Source of the DNA: Orientallactaga sibirica
Taxonomy: Eukaryota > Chordata > Mammalia > Rodentia > Dipodidae
Reading direction: 5' to 3'
DNA: 64,000 nucleotides
Assembly (NCBI GenBank): GCA_036365145.1
Contig: JAEOAD010000018.1
Span: forward strand, 12,010,501-12,074,500
This document shows, one piece after another, positions 11,742-21,965 of this stretch. Positions within the stretch are counted from its first letter, which is position 1. Each line of letters starts with the position of its first letter. The position numbers and the translations under genes are program-made. The notes under the pieces are model-generated. The model saw only the letters and a program-made list of their open reading frames with translations. It did no database searches and was not told where the DNA came from.

Positions 11742-12250
11742 CAGAAGCAAAAATAGTTTGAAATCTGGAGCTGCCTCAGATCAACACCCTGGGAAGACAC
11801 AGGTGTGTAGAGTGGGTATCACCCCAGCCTCCACCAGCCAACACTGCTGGCAGGAAAGGGGTGTTGGTGTTTAATTAACTCCTTCCGGTCTGAGCTAGGG
11901 AGGAGCAGCCCACTTCAGCACACTGATTACAGTAACAGTGGGGTGCCACAAAGCCTCAGGACCCATGTTGTTTTGGATGCTCTCTCTGGTGTTCCCTGCC
12001 ATTGGAGCAGAGCAGTGGCAGTAGATTTACTCTCCTAATTATGTTTGGCTCTAGTTAAATTAGTTTTCATTCCCTGAACACACACTGGCTGAGGGCAGTG
12101 GAGAAAGGCAGAGGAAGCCGTGGTCTAAGAAGATGCCAGAGGGTGATGAGCCTGGTACAACACCGGGCCAGGTCCAGGCAGACTCTGGAAAGTCACCACA
12201 CCGTGGTCCAGGTACTCAGTGGGAGGGGGAGGATGGTGCTCTGCCTAAAA
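11742..12250. other. Unique sequence
   Basis: No feature recognised. Confidence 0.45.
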
Positions 12251-12254
12251 TGTC

Positions 12255-12395
12255 TCTGTGTGTGCATTCATTCACAGTACAGATATTGTCTACAAGGAAT
12301 CAGACATGGAAGGAGGAGGAGGAACCGTGCAGTGAAGCAAACACACAATGTTCCCTGACCTCATGAACCTGCACTCTCAAAGGACAGAGAGATAA
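12255..12395 (-). repeat. L2 LINE 3'-end relic, antisense
   Basis: Reads GTGCATTCATTCACAGTACAG, later GCAGTGAAGCAAACACACAATG, then TCCCTGACCTCATGAACCTGC and ACTCTCAAAGGACAGAGAG. This is the reverse-complement L2 terminus ('ttcattcaac…ccctgccctcatggagctta'). Confidence 0.65.
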
Positions 12396-12469
12396 GCGAG
12401 CTTTTATTGTAGTTGTAGCCTTAAACAGCAATAACAAAAACAACACAGCTGCCATATATCCATACACCC

Positions 12470-12600
12470 AGTGCTTTCTGCATACCTGACTCTCACCTCA
12501 TGCTCATTCAGTCTATACTGAACCCCTACTAGATGGGTGCAGTTATCCCATTGTACATATGGGAAAATTGAGGCTCAGAGAATCTTTGCTCTTTTCTGAT
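12470..12600 (-). repeat. MIR SINE relic
   Basis: Antisense MIR: CTCACCTCATGCTCATTCAG, CCCCTACTAGATGGGTGCAGTTATCCCATTGTACATATGGG, then AAAATTGAGGCTCAGAGA. These are hallmark reverse-orientation MIR segments. Confidence 0.65.
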
Positions 12601-12782
12601 GGACAACCTTTTCAGATGACCTGTAATGTATCATTACCTCTTTATGTCTATTTCAAAGCTCTGCAGGTAATACCAGCTACCAGTGATTACAGTTCCCACC
12701 AGACTCAGCCCACGGACGGTGACATGGTTATCATTTCCTGGCTTTTTGCCTATGCTCTAGCATAGTTTTCAAGGCAGAATTT

Positions 12783-13031
12783 CCTGGTCACATTAAAAAA
12801 AAATTATTTATTTATTTATTTGAGAGGGACAGACAGACAGAAAGATGCAGATAGAGAGGAAGAGAATGGGCACACGAGGGCCTGAAGCCACTGAAATGAA
12901 CTCCAGATGCATGCGCCACCTTGTGCATCTGGCTTACGTGGGGCCTGGGGAATCAAGCCTCAAACAGGGGTCCTTAGACTTCACAGGCAAGCGCTTAAGC
13001 ACTAAGCCATCTCTCCAGCCCTGGTCACATT
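12783..13031 (-). repeat. Short-form B2-like SINE with 12-bp TSD
   Basis: Antisense SINE at 12795-13019 bounded by CCTGGTCACATT (12783-12794 and 13020-13031). It ends, reading plus, in AAGCCATCTCTCCAGC, the reverse of the GGCTGGAGAGATGGCTT head. Its tail is (TTTA)n. The body carries GCATGCGCCACCTTGTGCATCTGGC, diagnostic of the shorter SINE type in this window. Confidence 0.92.
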
Positions 13032-14440
13032 TTTTCTACTAACTCTGAGGCTGGTGAATGTGGACTGCAAGGTAAAGCTATTTGGGAGGATAAGGGCAGG
13101 ATTCACACGCAGGTCTACATGACCCTGAAATCTTCTGGCTGCTCCTGAACAAAAATTCACAGGCTTTGGATAGAAGAGATTCTTTGCTTAATGCTTAAGA
13201 AAACTCACCTGGTATGCAGAAGTCCTGGAGTGTGGAGACGTCTACACAGGAATTGCCAGGCCCTGTGATTTCCCATCCTTGCAGGTAACCCAGCCTTCAG
13301 CTTAATGCACTTACAGAGTTACTCTGAATGCACCAGACACAGAAAAAGGCCTAAAACCCAGAGCAATGTGCTCACTAGAGAACTGTTATATTGATGCTTC
13401 TGAGTGGAGCCATCTACAAGCAGCTAGGCCAGTGCTACATTTGGATGACAGCTCTACAAACATGTTTGCCAAGGCCTTTCTTAGAGTTCCTTTCACACTG
13501 CCATACCACTATTTTCTGGGGAAGCCCAATTTCCTGGTTCTAGGAATCTATTTACATAACTACCTGTCATTATCAACTGTAGGGTATCTTTCTTTACTGA
13601 AACTCAAGCCAACAGCTCACAGCACTGCCACAGTTAAGAGCACGATAGAATTTCCATGTTAAAACCTATTCTTCCAGCTTCAATACTTTACCTGTTTTTC
13701 ACATATATTGGTGGTGAACCCAAACTTAAAGGGAGGATTGTCAAATAAGGATTTTTTTTTTTTAACAAAAGCCTTTACAAATGGAAGCAGCTCCTTTTGA
13801 TTTATAAACACTGTAATCTTCTCCAGGCCTTAGATATTTTTTTGACAACATCCAGATCAGAGCCAATTTAATTTTGAAAGATAGCTAATCAAGCAATTTG
13901 TGGTAGCACCTCTGCAGTCCTCAGTGTTGTAAAGAGGGCTGTGAGCTCCACACTGAGAAACCAGCACTTTATTGAAGATTACAAGTTGACCCTTCAGGTA
14001 TCATAAAACGTTTATGTCTACTTTCCAGGATTCAGAGACGTAGCTTGCATTCACTTCAGCTACAAGTTTGAGCACGTCAGAGAGCCACATGGAATGGTCC
14101 ACAATTACATGGCTAACACTTGATGCCCCAAACATTTTTCTATGAAATACTTTATCCCTTGAACCCATTGATATTTTAGAAGCTTGTATGGATGAGTTCC
14201 CAATTTCTGAGGACTTAAAAAATCACCTAATCTTAGACTCTCAACACCCTAGAATATACTTACATAACGAAAAGTAGAACAGATTTGAGAAGTCAACATA
14301 CTGAGGTCATTACAGTTGCCCTGAGATTTTTTCACTGCTTTTTATTGAAAATTTACTCTATAGCAGGGATATGATATCCTTGAAACTTATGTTCAAATTT
14401 ATGTTAGGACAATGTGGAAACCCCTGGGTTTCATTCAGAA
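13032..14440. other. Unique, repeat-poor sequence
   Basis: About 1.4 kb with no interspersed repeat recognised. The 13660-14290 part is AT-rich with many short balanced words. It is a plausible but unproven place for conserved non-coding sequence. A 98-codon frame at 13366-13662 (+) has no recognisable domain. Confidence 0.4.
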
Positions 14441-14444
14441 ATTC

Positions 14445-14745
14445 CTTACATTCTGACTATGTGCCTGGCTCTGTTTAAAGTGCTTTACAAGGCTGGAGAG
14501 ATGGCTCAGTTGTTAAGGCACTTGCCTGCAAAGCCATGGGACTCGGGTTCAATTACCCAGTACCCATGTAAAGCCACATGCACAAGGTGGCACATGCGTC
14601 TGGAGTTTGTTTGTAGTGGCTGGAGGCCCTGGCATATCATTCTCTCTCTGTCTCTTTCTCACAAATAAATAAATAACAAAGTGCTCTATAATTACTTAAT
14701 TCTCATGACAATCCTATAATGTATGAACTAATTTGCCACCGACCC
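14445..14745 (-). repeat. MIR relic split by a SINE
   Basis: The left piece (14445-14476) reads TCTGACTATGTGCCTGGCTCTG, an antisense MIR tail. The right piece (14691-14745) continues with ATTACTTAATTCTCATGACAATCCTATAATGTATGAAC. Joining them around the SINE at 14490-14677 restores the expected antisense MIR order, so this is a nested insertion. Confidence 0.7.
14477..14690 (+). repeat. Short-form B2-like SINE with 13-bp TSD
   Basis: SINE at 14490-14677 starts GGCTGGAGAGATGGCTCAG, has GGGTTCAATTACCC (B-box-like), CACAAGGTGGCACATGCGTC and GGCTGGAGGCCCTGG, and ends in (AAAT)n. TSD AAAGTGCTTTACA/AAAGTGCTCTATA has 2 mismatches (14477-14489 and 14678-14690). Confidence 0.92.
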
Positions 14746-14784
14746 CCACTCCGCTGCCACCTTTGCTTCTTTTTTCTCTTTCTC

Positions 14785-15066
14785 TTTGTGTTTGTGTTTT
14801 TGTGCTTCATGTGTGTGAGTGTGAGTGTGCACTTGCCATAGCTGGCACATGCAGGGAAGAGGACAAAGTCTCTTATTGTTCATTGATGCATCCATCAGGT
14901 TACGTGGCCCATGAACTTCCTGAAGATTTTGCTTTCTCTACCTCTCATCTTGTTGCAGGAAGACTGGGGCTACAGGCTTCAGCTTTATGTGGCCCTGGGG
15001 ATCCAAATTTTAGTACTAATGCTGACAATGCAAATACTTTATCCACTGAGCTATCTTCCTAGACTA
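14785..15066 (-). repeat. RSINE1/B4-type composite SINE, antisense
   Basis: Plus-strand order is TG-rich run, GGAAGAGGACAAAGTCTCTTATTGTTCA, GTGGCCCATGAACTTCC, CTGGGGATCCAAA, then ATCCACTGAGCTATCTTCC. This is the reverse complement of a composite rodent SINE with a tRNA-like head and CA-rich tail. Its end is interrupted by the SINE at 15083-15353. Confidence 0.6.
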
Positions 15067-15369
15067 CTCCCTGCTAGTTTTTTTTTTTTTTTTTTTTTTT
15101 GAGAGAAACACAGAGAGAGAGAGAGAGAGGGAGAGGAAGACAGATATAGATGGGAGCGCCAGCAGCCTCTCAGCTGCTGCGAATGAAATCCAGATGTGTG
15201 CACCCCCTTGTGGTCAAGTGCGGCCTTGTGCCCTTGCATCACTTTGCATCTGGCTAAACGTGGGACCTGGAGATTGGAACTGCTGGAGATTGGAACCAGC
15301 GTTCTTAGGTTTAAGAGGCAGGCGCCTTAACCACTAAGCCATCTGTCCAGCCCCTCCCTGCTAGTTTTT
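15067..15369 (-). repeat. Long-form B2-like SINE with 16-bp TSD
   Basis: Antisense SINE at 15083-15353 bounded by CTCCCTGCTAGTTTTT (15067-15082 and 15354-15369, perfect). It shares with the 10366-10643 copy the tandemly duplicated B-box region CTGGAGATTGGAAC (15267-15280 and 15283-15296) and the CAGCAGC/GCTGCTG hairpin (15160-15179). It sits inside an older composite SINE. Confidence 0.92.
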
Positions 15370-17735
15370 ATTCTTCTTGTTTACATGACTTGAATCTTAG
15401 TCATGAGATGCTGTTTATTTCTACCATATAGGAAAGATTCATCAGAAATACTCGTCAGATGGTACAATACAATTTTTTGAGGATCTAGTTCATATTCTAA
15501 CATATTCAGTTCTAGCAACTCCCATTCTCGAAGTTCAACTTATTGAATAGTTCTCTCTGACAAGCTTCACTTTTGCCTTAGAATGCTGCATCACTATTAT
15601 TGGGGAAACGTGCAGCCTGGACACATTGCCCTGCCAACTTGGGCAGACTAACATGAAACTTCAGTCTTCCTCCCATGTGTTCTTGTCCCTTGACCCTTCC
15701 CTTCATTCCACTCCCCTCTGCAGCTAAACAGATCTTTTTGCTCAGACAGGAATTAAGAAAATTTAAAAAACTTTAAGAAAAATAAGTGATATTATGATGC
15801 ATTCTATAATGTTACCTGTTACTTTCAAAATTATTTCTAGCATACTGAGGTAGAAAAATACTTGGATATGGAGATTCACATCCCAGCTTTGTTCCATCCT
15901 TGCTATGTGATGAAATGAGTCACCTAACTTCTCTGGGCTGTTGTCATATGTAGGAAACCTACTTTACAGATTTATATTAGGTATAATTAAATTACATGAG
16001 GCAACATAAGTATCATATTCCATTATGGTCACTTCAAAAATGTAGGCTTCCTACCAATCCCTCCTTCTTTCATGCATATCAACTAATTTTGTGTTTCCAG
16101 GGCTACTTGCTACTGTTCTTGTCATATCATGAATGAATAACCCATTTGTGCTTGAAAAGGACAAAAAGGCCTCTCTCCATCCTAAGTCTTAGGGGGAAGG
16201 TATTCCTCCCCCCTTTTATTTGTCAGATTTTCTGAAGTGGACTGATTTCCACTCAGACCACTGATGACACTGCTGGCTTTGTTTCCATCTTTCTGACTCC
16301 AAAGTATTTGAAAATGGCTCCAATCATTTATGCCAAAGGCGCAGGTCTGCACAATCAGAAACCCTGCAAGATGGGAAAATAGATCCCTTGAAGGGGAGGA
16401 GATGACAAGGTCAACAATCACGGCCTTGCTATGACCCCTCAAAGAGAGTCAGGCCCCCAAGGACATGGCCTGTGGCTGGTGTGTGCCATGCAGGAAAGGT
16501 GAATACAGTAAAGGTGGAACCTGGTTATATTCTTTGAACAGCTCATATATTTCTTTTCCTAACATGCTAGCCAGAACCCACAGGCTTCCTCCAGCTGATA
16601 AAGGAGACCAGCTGAAAATCAGCATCCATATGCCTTTAATTCAAGCTTTTTGGCCTTTCTGTCATCCTTATTATATAGGAGATTACAAGCAGCTTCTACC
16701 CCTAACTTTTCAATATCAAACCACCCTCTACCATGGGCAGGCTGAGTCTGGAGGCCTGGGTTCTGAATCTCTAGCACCTGTGGATCCTCAATGTTGTGGT
16801 TCTCAATTAACCATAAGGTTTGGCAGGTCCCCACCTTTTATGTGCAGCAGAGTCAGCTGCCACCAGCTTGTAGTTATGGGTTCAAGCTTCTCATTTCTAA
16901 TTACATGGGTCTTTATACAGCAGGACTTTTTGATCAAGGTAAAGAATGTTATGTTTTGCCAATAGCTGCTCACATATTCCAAAGCAGAGTGTTTACTTCA
17001 AGTCAGGAAGTCAAAGCACCTAAAGAGATCTGAATCCTTCAGGTAAATATTTTACAAATTATTACTAAGGGCCTGGAAATAATTCATATTTACAACCTCT
17101 TATTGAAGCCCCAAGTCATTCAAACTTCAAAGGAGTTTTGGAGTAAGATGGTGAACAATATCCATCTGAACCCGGGAATGGTAAGAGTTACCATGTAGAA
17201 TTAGATATTTGGGGTAGGAGCAGTATTAGATGGCACAGCCAGGCCACCTCCTTAGTTTAAAGATGGGAAAGCTAACCAAAGAATGAACAGGGTCCCAAGA
17301 GTGATGAAAGCCCTGCCTGGGACCTAAGACTCCTTCCCCGCACCCTCAGTAATGTTTTGGTTTAATACCCAAAGACCACTGAGCAATATTGCCTCTCTTT
17401 CCATACTCCAAAATCTATTGGCATCTTCCAGAAGAGTCCTGTCATTCCTGGTCTCACCTAGCAGAGCAGGGCCTGTGGGAAGCCACTGAAGGAAGACCTC
17501 AGCAAAGTGACAAAAACATGCATAACCTGAAGGCACCTTAATTGATGGGAACTGGGAGCCAACAGCTGCCTTGGCCAAGGATTTAAAGAAACCTAATACC
17601 AATATGACACTGTCCAGGTGCCGCTCCTGCCAACAGTCCATGTGCCCTTCAGTCTGCCCAATGGTCTCCTTGAAATATGCACAACTCATCTTCTGACCCC
17701 CTCCTTGGACCCTTTCAATGTATTGTTTTCAAGAT
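15370..17735. other. Unique sequence, repeat-poor
   Basis: About 2.4 kb with no confident repeat. It contains the longest open frame of the window (16465-16965, +, 166 codons). That frame shows no domain, signal peptide or transmembrane pattern, and overlaps open frames on the opposite strand, so it is not called as a gene. Confidence 0.45.
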
Positions 17736-17739
17736 ACAT

Positions 17740-17900
17740 GTTACCCATGCTATGTTAGAGTGCTAACTTTACTACTGAGCTGCATGACCTTGGGTTTGTC
17801 ACTCAACTTTTCTGTTTCATTAATTAAATGTCATTAATAGGGGTATCTGTGCCACAGGGCTAATAATATCAGGAATGAGATAACACACTGAAACAAAAGA
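17740..17900 (+). repeat. MIR SINE relic
   Basis: Sense MIR: TACTACTGAGCTGCATGACCTTGGGTTTGTCACTCAACTTTTCTG, ATGTCATTAATAGGGGTATC, CACAGGGCTAATAATATCAGGAATGAGATAACACA. This is one of the clearest MIR copies here. Confidence 0.75.
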
Positions 17901-19044
17901 CAATAAATATTTGATCATATTATACAATATTAAATTCAACCTTTCGGGGCTGATAGAAATGGTAATTCTGTATGGATCAGGCTCTGACTAAAACCTCATT
18001 GTTCCTTCTCTAGATGTAAATCAAGCTTTGCCTGCTCTCAGAAGCACTATATGACACTCTGAGTTTATTCCTTCATATTGTCAACAAGAGAGTTTTGAAC
18101 AAACATGGCCCAGGGCGAGGCACTGAGAAGACACTGTAAATTCAACAGTGGGCGGGATCCATGTGGCTTTTCCTTTATAAGAGTTTAAAACCCAGACAAG
18201 GAAGAAAAACAGAGCCAGAGTGACAGTCAATAAGAGAGGAGACTCTGGGCCAGGAGAGGGCTCCACAGGGAGGCATGCTATTAAACATGGTCTTGGTTGG
18301 GAGCAGAGAGGAAGGGCAGGGTGCCTTCCTAGAGCAAGTATCCAAACTCAAGACATACAGAAGAGTAAGACTCAGTCTAGAAGCAAGAGGAGGCCTGGGC
18401 AAGAGGACTTTGGGATGACTCCAAGCCATGCAAGTACTGAGTGCTCCCCTGGCCTCCTCTGCTCCTCTGAGTCTTGCTGCTCATACTCCAGCCCCTGCCA
18501 AGCTTTTTCCAGAGGAGGTCAGCAGGCAGCCCTGCAGGGAGAGGCAGCTTCCGGGCAGCACTTGAGATGGTTCACATTAATTCAGCTTGGCTTGAGAGGG
18601 AGGCCAGGGGAGGGCAGAAATCTGGGGTGCTACACAGCAGTGGTAGACCCTCAGATAGGACCAGAGAGCACTCCAGCTTTATACTTTGAAAATCACTTCT
18701 GACACCAATTTTAATTGTCCTTTTATTTCTTTCTCTCCAACCAGCCTCTGAATTCTATGAAAATAGGACTGAAGGATCTCAAGTCCACCCTCACCACTAG
18801 GACCTTTACCCAGTCAACCACACGGCAGACATTAGAAGGCAGTTATCATCAAAACTAGTGTCATTCCTACTTCCCGTTGTGGAAATCCAGACATGCAGAT
18901 GCTGTTGCTATCGCACCGGTGGTGAACTGGATTTCCTGGAATACTAATATTCTGAGAAACCCTGAGCAATGTGTCAGGTATCTGGAGGGAAGAAAGGGCT
19001 CCTCAAAGACATTGGTGAAATATTTGCTTAAAAACATGGAGTAG
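17901..19044. other. Unique sequence, locally GC-rich
   Basis: 18200-18680 is richer in G and purine runs than its surroundings and carries open frames on both strands (to 160 codons, 18220-18702 +). No domain, start context or splice structure supports a gene. Confidence 0.4.
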
Positions 19045-19045
19045 G

Positions 19046-19222
19046 GGCTGGGTATGGTGGCACACATCTTTAATCCCAGCCCTGGGGAGGCAGGGGTAGA
19101 AGGATCACTGTGAGTACAAGGCCACCCTGAGACTACATAGTGAATTCCAGGTCAGCCTAGACTAGAGTGAGACTTTACCTCAAAAAACAAAAAAACAAAA
19201 ACAAAAACAAAAAAAAAAAAAA
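19046..19222 (+). repeat. B1 SINE
   Basis: B1 with GGCTGGGTATGGTGGCACAC, TTTAATCCCAGCCCTGGGG, GACTACATAGTGAATTCCAGG and a (CAAAAA)n/poly-A tail. It lies 13 bp upstream of a B2-like copy in the same orientation. Confidence 0.88.
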
Positions 19223-19235
19223 CACATTGAATACA

Positions 19236-19440
19236 GGGCGGTAGAGATAGCTCAGCAGTTGAAGGGACTTGCTTGCAAAGTTTGATGGCCTGAGTTCAAT
19301 TCCTCAGCACCCATATAAAGCCAGATGCACAAAGTGGTGTATGTGTCTGGAGTTAGTTTGCAGTAGCAATAGGTCCTGGCATGCCCATTCTCTTGGTTTC
19401 TTTCTCTCTCTCCTGGCAATTAAATAAATAAATAAATAAT
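19236..19440 (+). repeat. Short-form B2-like SINE
   Basis: Diverged copy: GGGCGGTAGAGATAGCTCAGC (head), GAGTTCAATTCCTCAGCACCC (B-box region), CACAAAGTGGTGTATGTGTCTGG, CT-rich stretch, then (AAAT)n that runs directly into a (CATA)n array. Confidence 0.85.
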
Positions 19441-19492
19441 ACATACATACATACATACATACATACATACATACACACATACATACATACTA
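19439..19492. repeat. (CATA)n microsatellite
   Basis: About 50 bp of ACAT/CATA tetranucleotide repeats with one CACACAT interruption, apparently grown from the AT-rich tail of the preceding SINE. Direct simple repeat, not a CRISPR array, as there are no spacers. Confidence 0.9.
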
Positions 19493-19652
19493 AGCAAAGG
19501 TAGCACACACACATTTACAAGCTCATGCCACTGAGAAAGTACACAGATTCTCCAGTGTAGGAACTAGGGCTTCTTGAAGAAATGATCAATGGTAAGGCTA
19601 TAACGTGAATATATGAGCCTGAAGTGTCTCAGAGTGTAAGGAAGTAAGAAAG

Positions 19653-20037
19653 GAGAGATGGCGCCTGAACAGGGACCCTCTGACCTCGGCGTTAGCGAGA
19701 GGCTCCATCCGTGACCCTCTGTCCCTTCGGCGTCTGGTGAGATGCCCCGTTGAACATCCCGAGAGCCGGTGAGCAGCCCCCTCGGCGTTTGGCAAAACGG
19801 CAAAACGCCCAGTTCTTCCACGAGCAAAACACCCAGTTCTTCTTTGGTGAGAAAAGCCCGGCTAACGGTTGCCTGTGGTGAGCAGGCAGCCCCTTCCCCC
19901 CGGGAGTTAGTGGATTCTCGCTTGGCTTTCACCCAACTCCCGGAGTTTGTGTCGTGACTCCGCGCTGCTCACCCCAACTCGGCAGAGACCCTATCGTCCC
20001 TCCTGAGCTGGCCTTGGGGGGGACAGCAACAGAGAGA
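19653..20037 (+). mobile_element. Retroviral PBS/leader fragment, LTR-less
   Basis: A CpG-rich 373-bp block (19659-20031) starts with TGGCGCCTGAACAGGGAC, an exact 18-nt tRNA-Lys-type retroviral primer-binding site. It ends in GACAGCAACA, resembling a U5 end. The block therefore has TG…CA termini and is flanked by GAGAGA on both sides (19653-19658 and 20032-20037), the 6-bp TSD size of betaretrovirus-like (ERVK class) insertions. The right flank is a GA run, so the TSD could be chance. No AATAAA, U3 or gag is seen. Inside are several GGTGAG motifs and a 24-bp tandem repeat. No coding capacity. Confidence 0.65.
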
Positions 20038-20039
20038 GA

Positions 20040-21038
20040 GAGAAAACATCAGCAGGATACACGAGTCACCTGAAAGGAGCTCCTCATAGTCAAAATCAGA
20101 ATAATTTAAGTAACAAATGATGAAGTGCTGGTCTGTAACCCACAGTATAACAAGAATGCTATAAATCAGCCGGGCGTGGTGGCGCACGCCTTTAATCCCA
20201 GCACTCGGAGGCAGAGGTAGGAGGATCGCCATGAGTTTGAAGCCACCCTGAGAATACAGAGTGAATTCCAGGACAGTCTGAGCTAAAATGAGAGCCTACC
20301 TCGAACCCCCACCCCACCCCCACCCCACCTCCGCAAAAAAAAAAAAAAAAAAAAGAATGCCATAAATCCATACTGATGTTGTGACCAACAAGACAAATAA
20401 ATAGATGGGGAAGAAGATCAAAATCTACACAGAAAGATAATTCATGTAGGCATAATTCCTATCCCATAAACAAGAATGAGTGATGCTTAGCAGCTTCCTT
20501 CTAACGTGTATGGAACAGAAAGCGGGGTGGGAAGAGGAAGTCTGCAATGAGAAACTTCACAGCTGTCACTTTGCAAAAACAATTAAGCTCATTTTTTGCC
20601 ACTAATAAGCTACCCTATCAATATGGACCTTTGAAATGGTACAAGAATGGTATAGCGCCTCGCTGTTCTTTCCAGCAAACCTATCATCCGCCCTCACCAG
20701 GAGAGCTCAACGGACATATCAATAGCAGTACTTCTCAGAACAGTATCGTCATCCAGAATGAGAAGCCTCTTAGAAACTGTTCCAGCCAAGTGGACCTTCT
20801 AAGACAGTATGATGTCTAAAGATAATGGGGTACCCTGGATGGGTACATCACCTAGGAACTGAAGAAATTTGAACAAACTATAGACTACAGCTAATAATGT
20901 CATATTAATATTAGCTTTTTTGTTAGGACCAATGTACGATCTTAACTTTGAAGACTGGGCATGGATTACATGAGAATTCTCTATACTGCCTTTAAAACCT
21001 TTGGGGAAACCAAAAAGTAATCTTATATCTACTTTAAA

Positions 21039-21040
<2 letters not shown>
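20040..21040 (+). repeat. L1M-type LINE 3' end, split by B1
   Basis: Non-coding 3' part of an ancient L1. Pieces such as CAAGACAAATAAATAGATGGG and GTAGGCATAATTCC lie upstream. The terminal part has ACTATAGACTACAGCTAATAATG, TTAGGACCAATGTACG and GAATTCTCTATACTGCC, typical of L1M 3' UTRs. A B1 (20168-20352) interrupts it. Part of the unassigned 19500-19652 sequence may belong to the same element. Confidence 0.5.
20152..20368 (+). repeat. Young B1 SINE with 16-bp TSD
   Basis: B1 at 20168-20352 with intact GCCGGGCGTGGTGGCGCACG head, CpGs still present, and a poly-A tail preceded by a CACCCC-rich stretch. TSD AAGAATGCTATAAATC/AAGAATGCCATAAATC (20152-20167 and 20353-20368) has one mismatch. Few mutations suggest a relatively recent insertion into the L1M. 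Confidence 0.93.
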
Positions 21041-21042
<2 letters not shown>

Positions 21043-21085
<43 letters not shown>

Positions 21086-21402
21086 GCACATGTGTGCTGA
21101 GGCACATGCCCTGTGCATACATGCAGAGTCCAGAGGAGGAGATCAGGTGCCCTTCTCAAAGGCTTTTCTATTTCCTTGAGACAGAGTGGCACCTCTCCCT
21201 GAACCTAGAACCATCTTTTAGTTATACTGCTTAACCAGCAAGCCCCAGCAATCCTCCTATTTCTGCTTCCACCCACTCAGCACTGGGGTTACAGCATGCA
21301 CAACCACACCCAGCTTTTTTTATGTGGATGCTGATGGTGAAGTCAGGTCTTTCTTCTTGCACAGCAAGCCCTCTTGCCCACTAAGCCATCTCTCCAAGCC
21401 TA
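21043..21402 (-). repeat. RSINE1/B4-type composite SINE, antisense, with (GT)n
   Basis: Starts with a 40-bp (GT)20 run (21043-21082), then the antisense composite pattern: CAGAGTCCAGAGGAGGAGATCAGG, CAGCACTGGGGTTACAGC, CACACCCAGC, and CCACTAAGCCATCTCTCCAAGCC at the tRNA-like head. The GT run is the expanded CA tail. Confidence 0.7.
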
Positions 21403-21644
21403 AAAATCTACTTTTTTATTTTAAAAAAAGTCCTTACTATTTGACATTTCAAATATGTTAATATGCCGGATGCATTGTGAATCATTAGAAACTAATATGC
21501 CTGATGAACTAAATAGCTGCTGCATTGTTTTGGGACCCAATGTTCTCCAGAATAGTTGGGAATGATAACAGCCGTGGTAGTGGTTAGCATTCCTTAGAGA
21601 GGTTGAGCGTCACAGTTAGCATTGGGCCTGCCTGTTCATGGAGT

Positions 21645-21800
21645 AGCACCACCACCCAGCAGTTATAAAATCTTAGGCAAATGATTTTATTTAACCACAC
21701 CTTAGTTTCTTTGGCTATAAAATGAAGTCAGATGCTAGGCAGCTCACAGATGGATTGTGAGAATCCAGTGTGTTTATACAGAAGTAAGTATAGTACATAA
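21645..21800 (+). repeat. MIR SINE relic
   Basis: Sense MIR: CTTAGGCAAATGATTTTATTTAACC, CACCTTAGTTTCTTTGGCTATAAAATG and TGGATTGTGAGAATCCAG in order. Confidence 0.65.
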
Positions 21801-21879
21801 TGAATTCATTGCTCACTGTGACTTCTTAGGGTTTTCTGTAAGTCTCTTGTCTATACTTTAAACACTCTTACAGGAGGTA

Positions 21880-21965
21880 GTTCTGAGATAACAAACAGAA
21901 TGAAAAGAGATTAGATGACTTATTTCAGGTCACTTAGCTAAAGAATGGTGGGTTCAGGACCATCT
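21880..21965 (-). repeat. MIR SINE fragment
   Basis: Antisense MIR core: GATTAGATGACTTATTTCAGGTCACTTAGCTAAAGAATGGTGGGTTCAGG. Confidence 0.6.

Noticed and set aside
16465..16965. Longest open frame of the window, 166 codons, plus strand
   Set aside because: No domain, signal peptide or transmembrane pattern is visible, open frames overlap on the opposite strand, and a frame of this length is expected by chance in 64 kb.
18220..18702. 160-codon frame in a locally GC-rich patch
   Set aside because: There is no CpG island, no domain, and other frames are open on both strands. Splice sites or a promoter could not be supported.
19439..19492. Regular direct repeats that could suggest a CRISPR-like array
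   Set aside because: They are a tetranucleotide microsatellite with no spacers, in a eukaryotic SINE context.
19564..19932. 122-codon frame antisense to the retroviral block, with a repeated ELGVL motif
   Set aside because: The repeat is the translated 24-bp DNA tandem, and the frame opposes the orientation given by the PBS. No retroviral protein resemblance.
20547..20819. 90-codon frame without low complexity next to the retroviral block, considered as viral or host coding sequence
   Set aside because: Flanking sequence on both sides reads as one L1M 3' region, and the frame shows no recognisable domain.
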